Positions 58,914-60,000 of a stretch of DNA of 60,000 nucleotides are shown here, piece by piece (position 1 is the stretch's first letter; every line of letters starts with the position of its first letter). The DNA is from Adiantum capillus-veneris (Eukaryota > Streptophyta > Polypodiopsida > Polypodiales > Pteridaceae). The position numbers and the translations under genes were made by a program. The stretch covers positions 26,703,769 to 26,763,768 of the forward strand of contig CM043971.1 in NCBI GenBank assembly GCA_014529385.2, in the 5' to 3' direction. The notes below the pieces were generated by a model. That model was not told the DNA's origin and ran no database searches. It saw only the letters and a list, made by a program, of their open reading frames with translations.

Positions 58914-59036
58914 GATTAGTTATGCGCCTGAATGTTTGTCCTCGGCTACTGACTGAATAAAAAGCCATAAAAAGTGGCCTTTATATGCATACTTTCGTGC
59001 GCCACCCTACCAATTCCCGACTTGCGTACCAAAAAT
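58914..59036 (-). promoter_or_regulatory. Promoter and leader of the secreted-protein candidate
   Basis: On the minus strand GCATATAAAGG (about 58988-58978) is a TATA box, about 65 bp before the start codon. The whole 120 bp is paralogous to 9692-9816, where the TATA is mutated. Confidence 0.6.
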
Positions 59037-60000
59037 AAATCAAGATTTTTTCCAAAAGCTTGGCAAACCTACACATAAGAAAAAGTGGCGGAATTGCAAG
59101 GTTTCTACACCAAGATATTTTGTAGGCTTTTCTCACCTTCGAGCTAGCTTTCTTATATAGTGGTTGATTGTCACCATTACTAACTAACAATAGCAATGAT
59201 GCCATATGCTTTCTCCGTTGTTATTCCTTCATTTTCCTTCTTGCTATGTGCGTATATTGTGGAGAAGTTTTATACCAACTCTATATTGGCATGTTCTCGA
59301 CGTTCCTTTGTTGTGCGAATGACTTGAAGGCATTGCTTAGTTTCGAGCGGGTTGCAATGTATGATCATGGCGATGCAATGAGCTCGAAGCTACTAGCATA
59401 GTATAAGATGTACAAGTTGCAATAGCATCCATGACGCAAAGACTCACATCTCTTTTCTCCTTGCAATTGATTTCACCATGCATAGAAAATGAGATTATAC
59501 AAGGAAAATGAACAGTAAAAAATACGATCGTCAAAATCACAAAAGAAAATGGAGACACAATAAGAAAAATAAATGTTTTTCCTGTACTTTAAACAAGAAG
59601 GTGCTTGGGGCTATGGTCTCCTTGTAACTATTGGAGCTATGTATAGAGCTCACCCTCATACTATATATAGGTAGGGGTTCCCACTATATATGTACACTCA
59701 TTGCGTAGAGTATGCACACTTTGGGGCTTGCAGATGGTGGTGTCATCTCGTGTCTCGTCTCCCTTTCCCCTCAGCTTCTCTCTTATCTTTGCTCGTTGAG
59801 ATGCTCTCTCTCCCTCCAGTTCAACATGGTATCAGAGCATACAACCGATTGTGCTGATTTGAAGATACACATTGTTGCCCAAAATATGTAATAAAAATGG
59901 ACTATGAACATTGAGAATATCCGAGTTTAGAAAACTGTAGTGAGCATTTTTTTGAGAATACTTTGAGAAAATAGAGGTGAACTTGATTAGAGGTAGCAAC
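59034..60000. repeat. Right arm of the long inverted duplication (partner 3849-4829)
   Basis: It is the reverse complement of the left arm, from the GATTTATT junction through flanking DNA, copia LTR, PBS and leader up to the window edge. The true length of the duplication is unknown because the arm runs off the end. Confidence 0.85.
59629..59838 (+). repeat. Copia-type 5' LTR with primer-binding site, right arm
   Basis: The LTR runs 59629-59826 (mutated TATTGG start, CAACA end). TGGTATCAGAGC at 59827-59838 is the primer-binding site. The element body would continue beyond 60000. A TATATATAGG stretch in the LTR could serve as its TATA box. Confidence 0.85.

Overview
The window looks like nuclear DNA of a land plant with a large, repeat-dense genome. 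It has intron-containing plant genes, Ty1-copia elements primed at initiator-Met-tRNA sites, plant-type Ty3-gypsy elements, CACTA (En/Spm) transposons, and very many long (GA)n, (CA)n and (TA)n microsatellites. A fragment resembling the abundant plant pentatricopeptide (PPR) proteins hints at a fern or other PPR-rich lineage, but I cannot fix the species. Nearly all sequence is transposable elements in various states of decay. Two loci look like host genes: a nodulin-like/NFD4-type MFS membrane transporter (minus strand, 12.9-16.2 kb, three exons, one apparent frameshift) and a candidate small secreted protein (minus strand, about 58.9 kb).

Layout. 0-1 kb: 3' end of a copia element with its LTR. 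2.6 and 4.0 kb: reverse-oriented copia-type LTRs. 3.85-4.83 kb is one arm of an old inverted duplication whose partner is the last kilobase of the window (59.03-60.0 kb); the paralogy resumes at 9.69-9.82 kb, so about 4.9 kb holding a decayed PIF1-type helicase interrupts the left copy. 10.1-11.2 kb: CACTA fragment. 12.9-16.2 kb: transporter gene. 17.2-20.2 kb: microsatellite-rich duplications holding a deleted LTR-integrase-LTR chromovirus remnant.

21.0 to about 30.5 kb: a minus-strand Ty3-gypsy-like element (here 'LTR-A' element) with about 2 kb LTRs, a gag-like segment and an acidic 3' ORF carrying DPGG peptide repeats. Its 3' LTR holds an 870-bp solo LTR of another gypsy family plus a PPR fragment; its 5' LTR is broken by a CACTA element (30.5-33.2 kb). 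35.3-39.9 kb: a related plus-strand element ('LTR-B') with matching 4-bp target duplications, the same kind of DPGG ORF and polypurine tract, and LTRs carrying fragments of a histone deacetylase gene and a HECT ubiquitin-ligase gene.

41.3-47.3 kb: a CACTA element with recognisable but damaged tnpD and tnpA genes. 48.7-50.5 kb: a long fold-back palindrome made of two inverted LTR-like arms. 50.6-52.0 kb: 3' end of a gypsy element. 52.3-55.7 kb: 3' end of a second copy of the first copia family whose LTR is split by a 2.8-kb non-coding LTR element containing two satellite-like arrays. 56-60 kb: LTR pieces, the secreted-protein candidate and the right arm of the inverted duplication.

The genes do not form a pathway. 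The main content is a stratified record of insertions, several datable relative to each other because an empty paralogous site or a matching target duplication lies in the same window.
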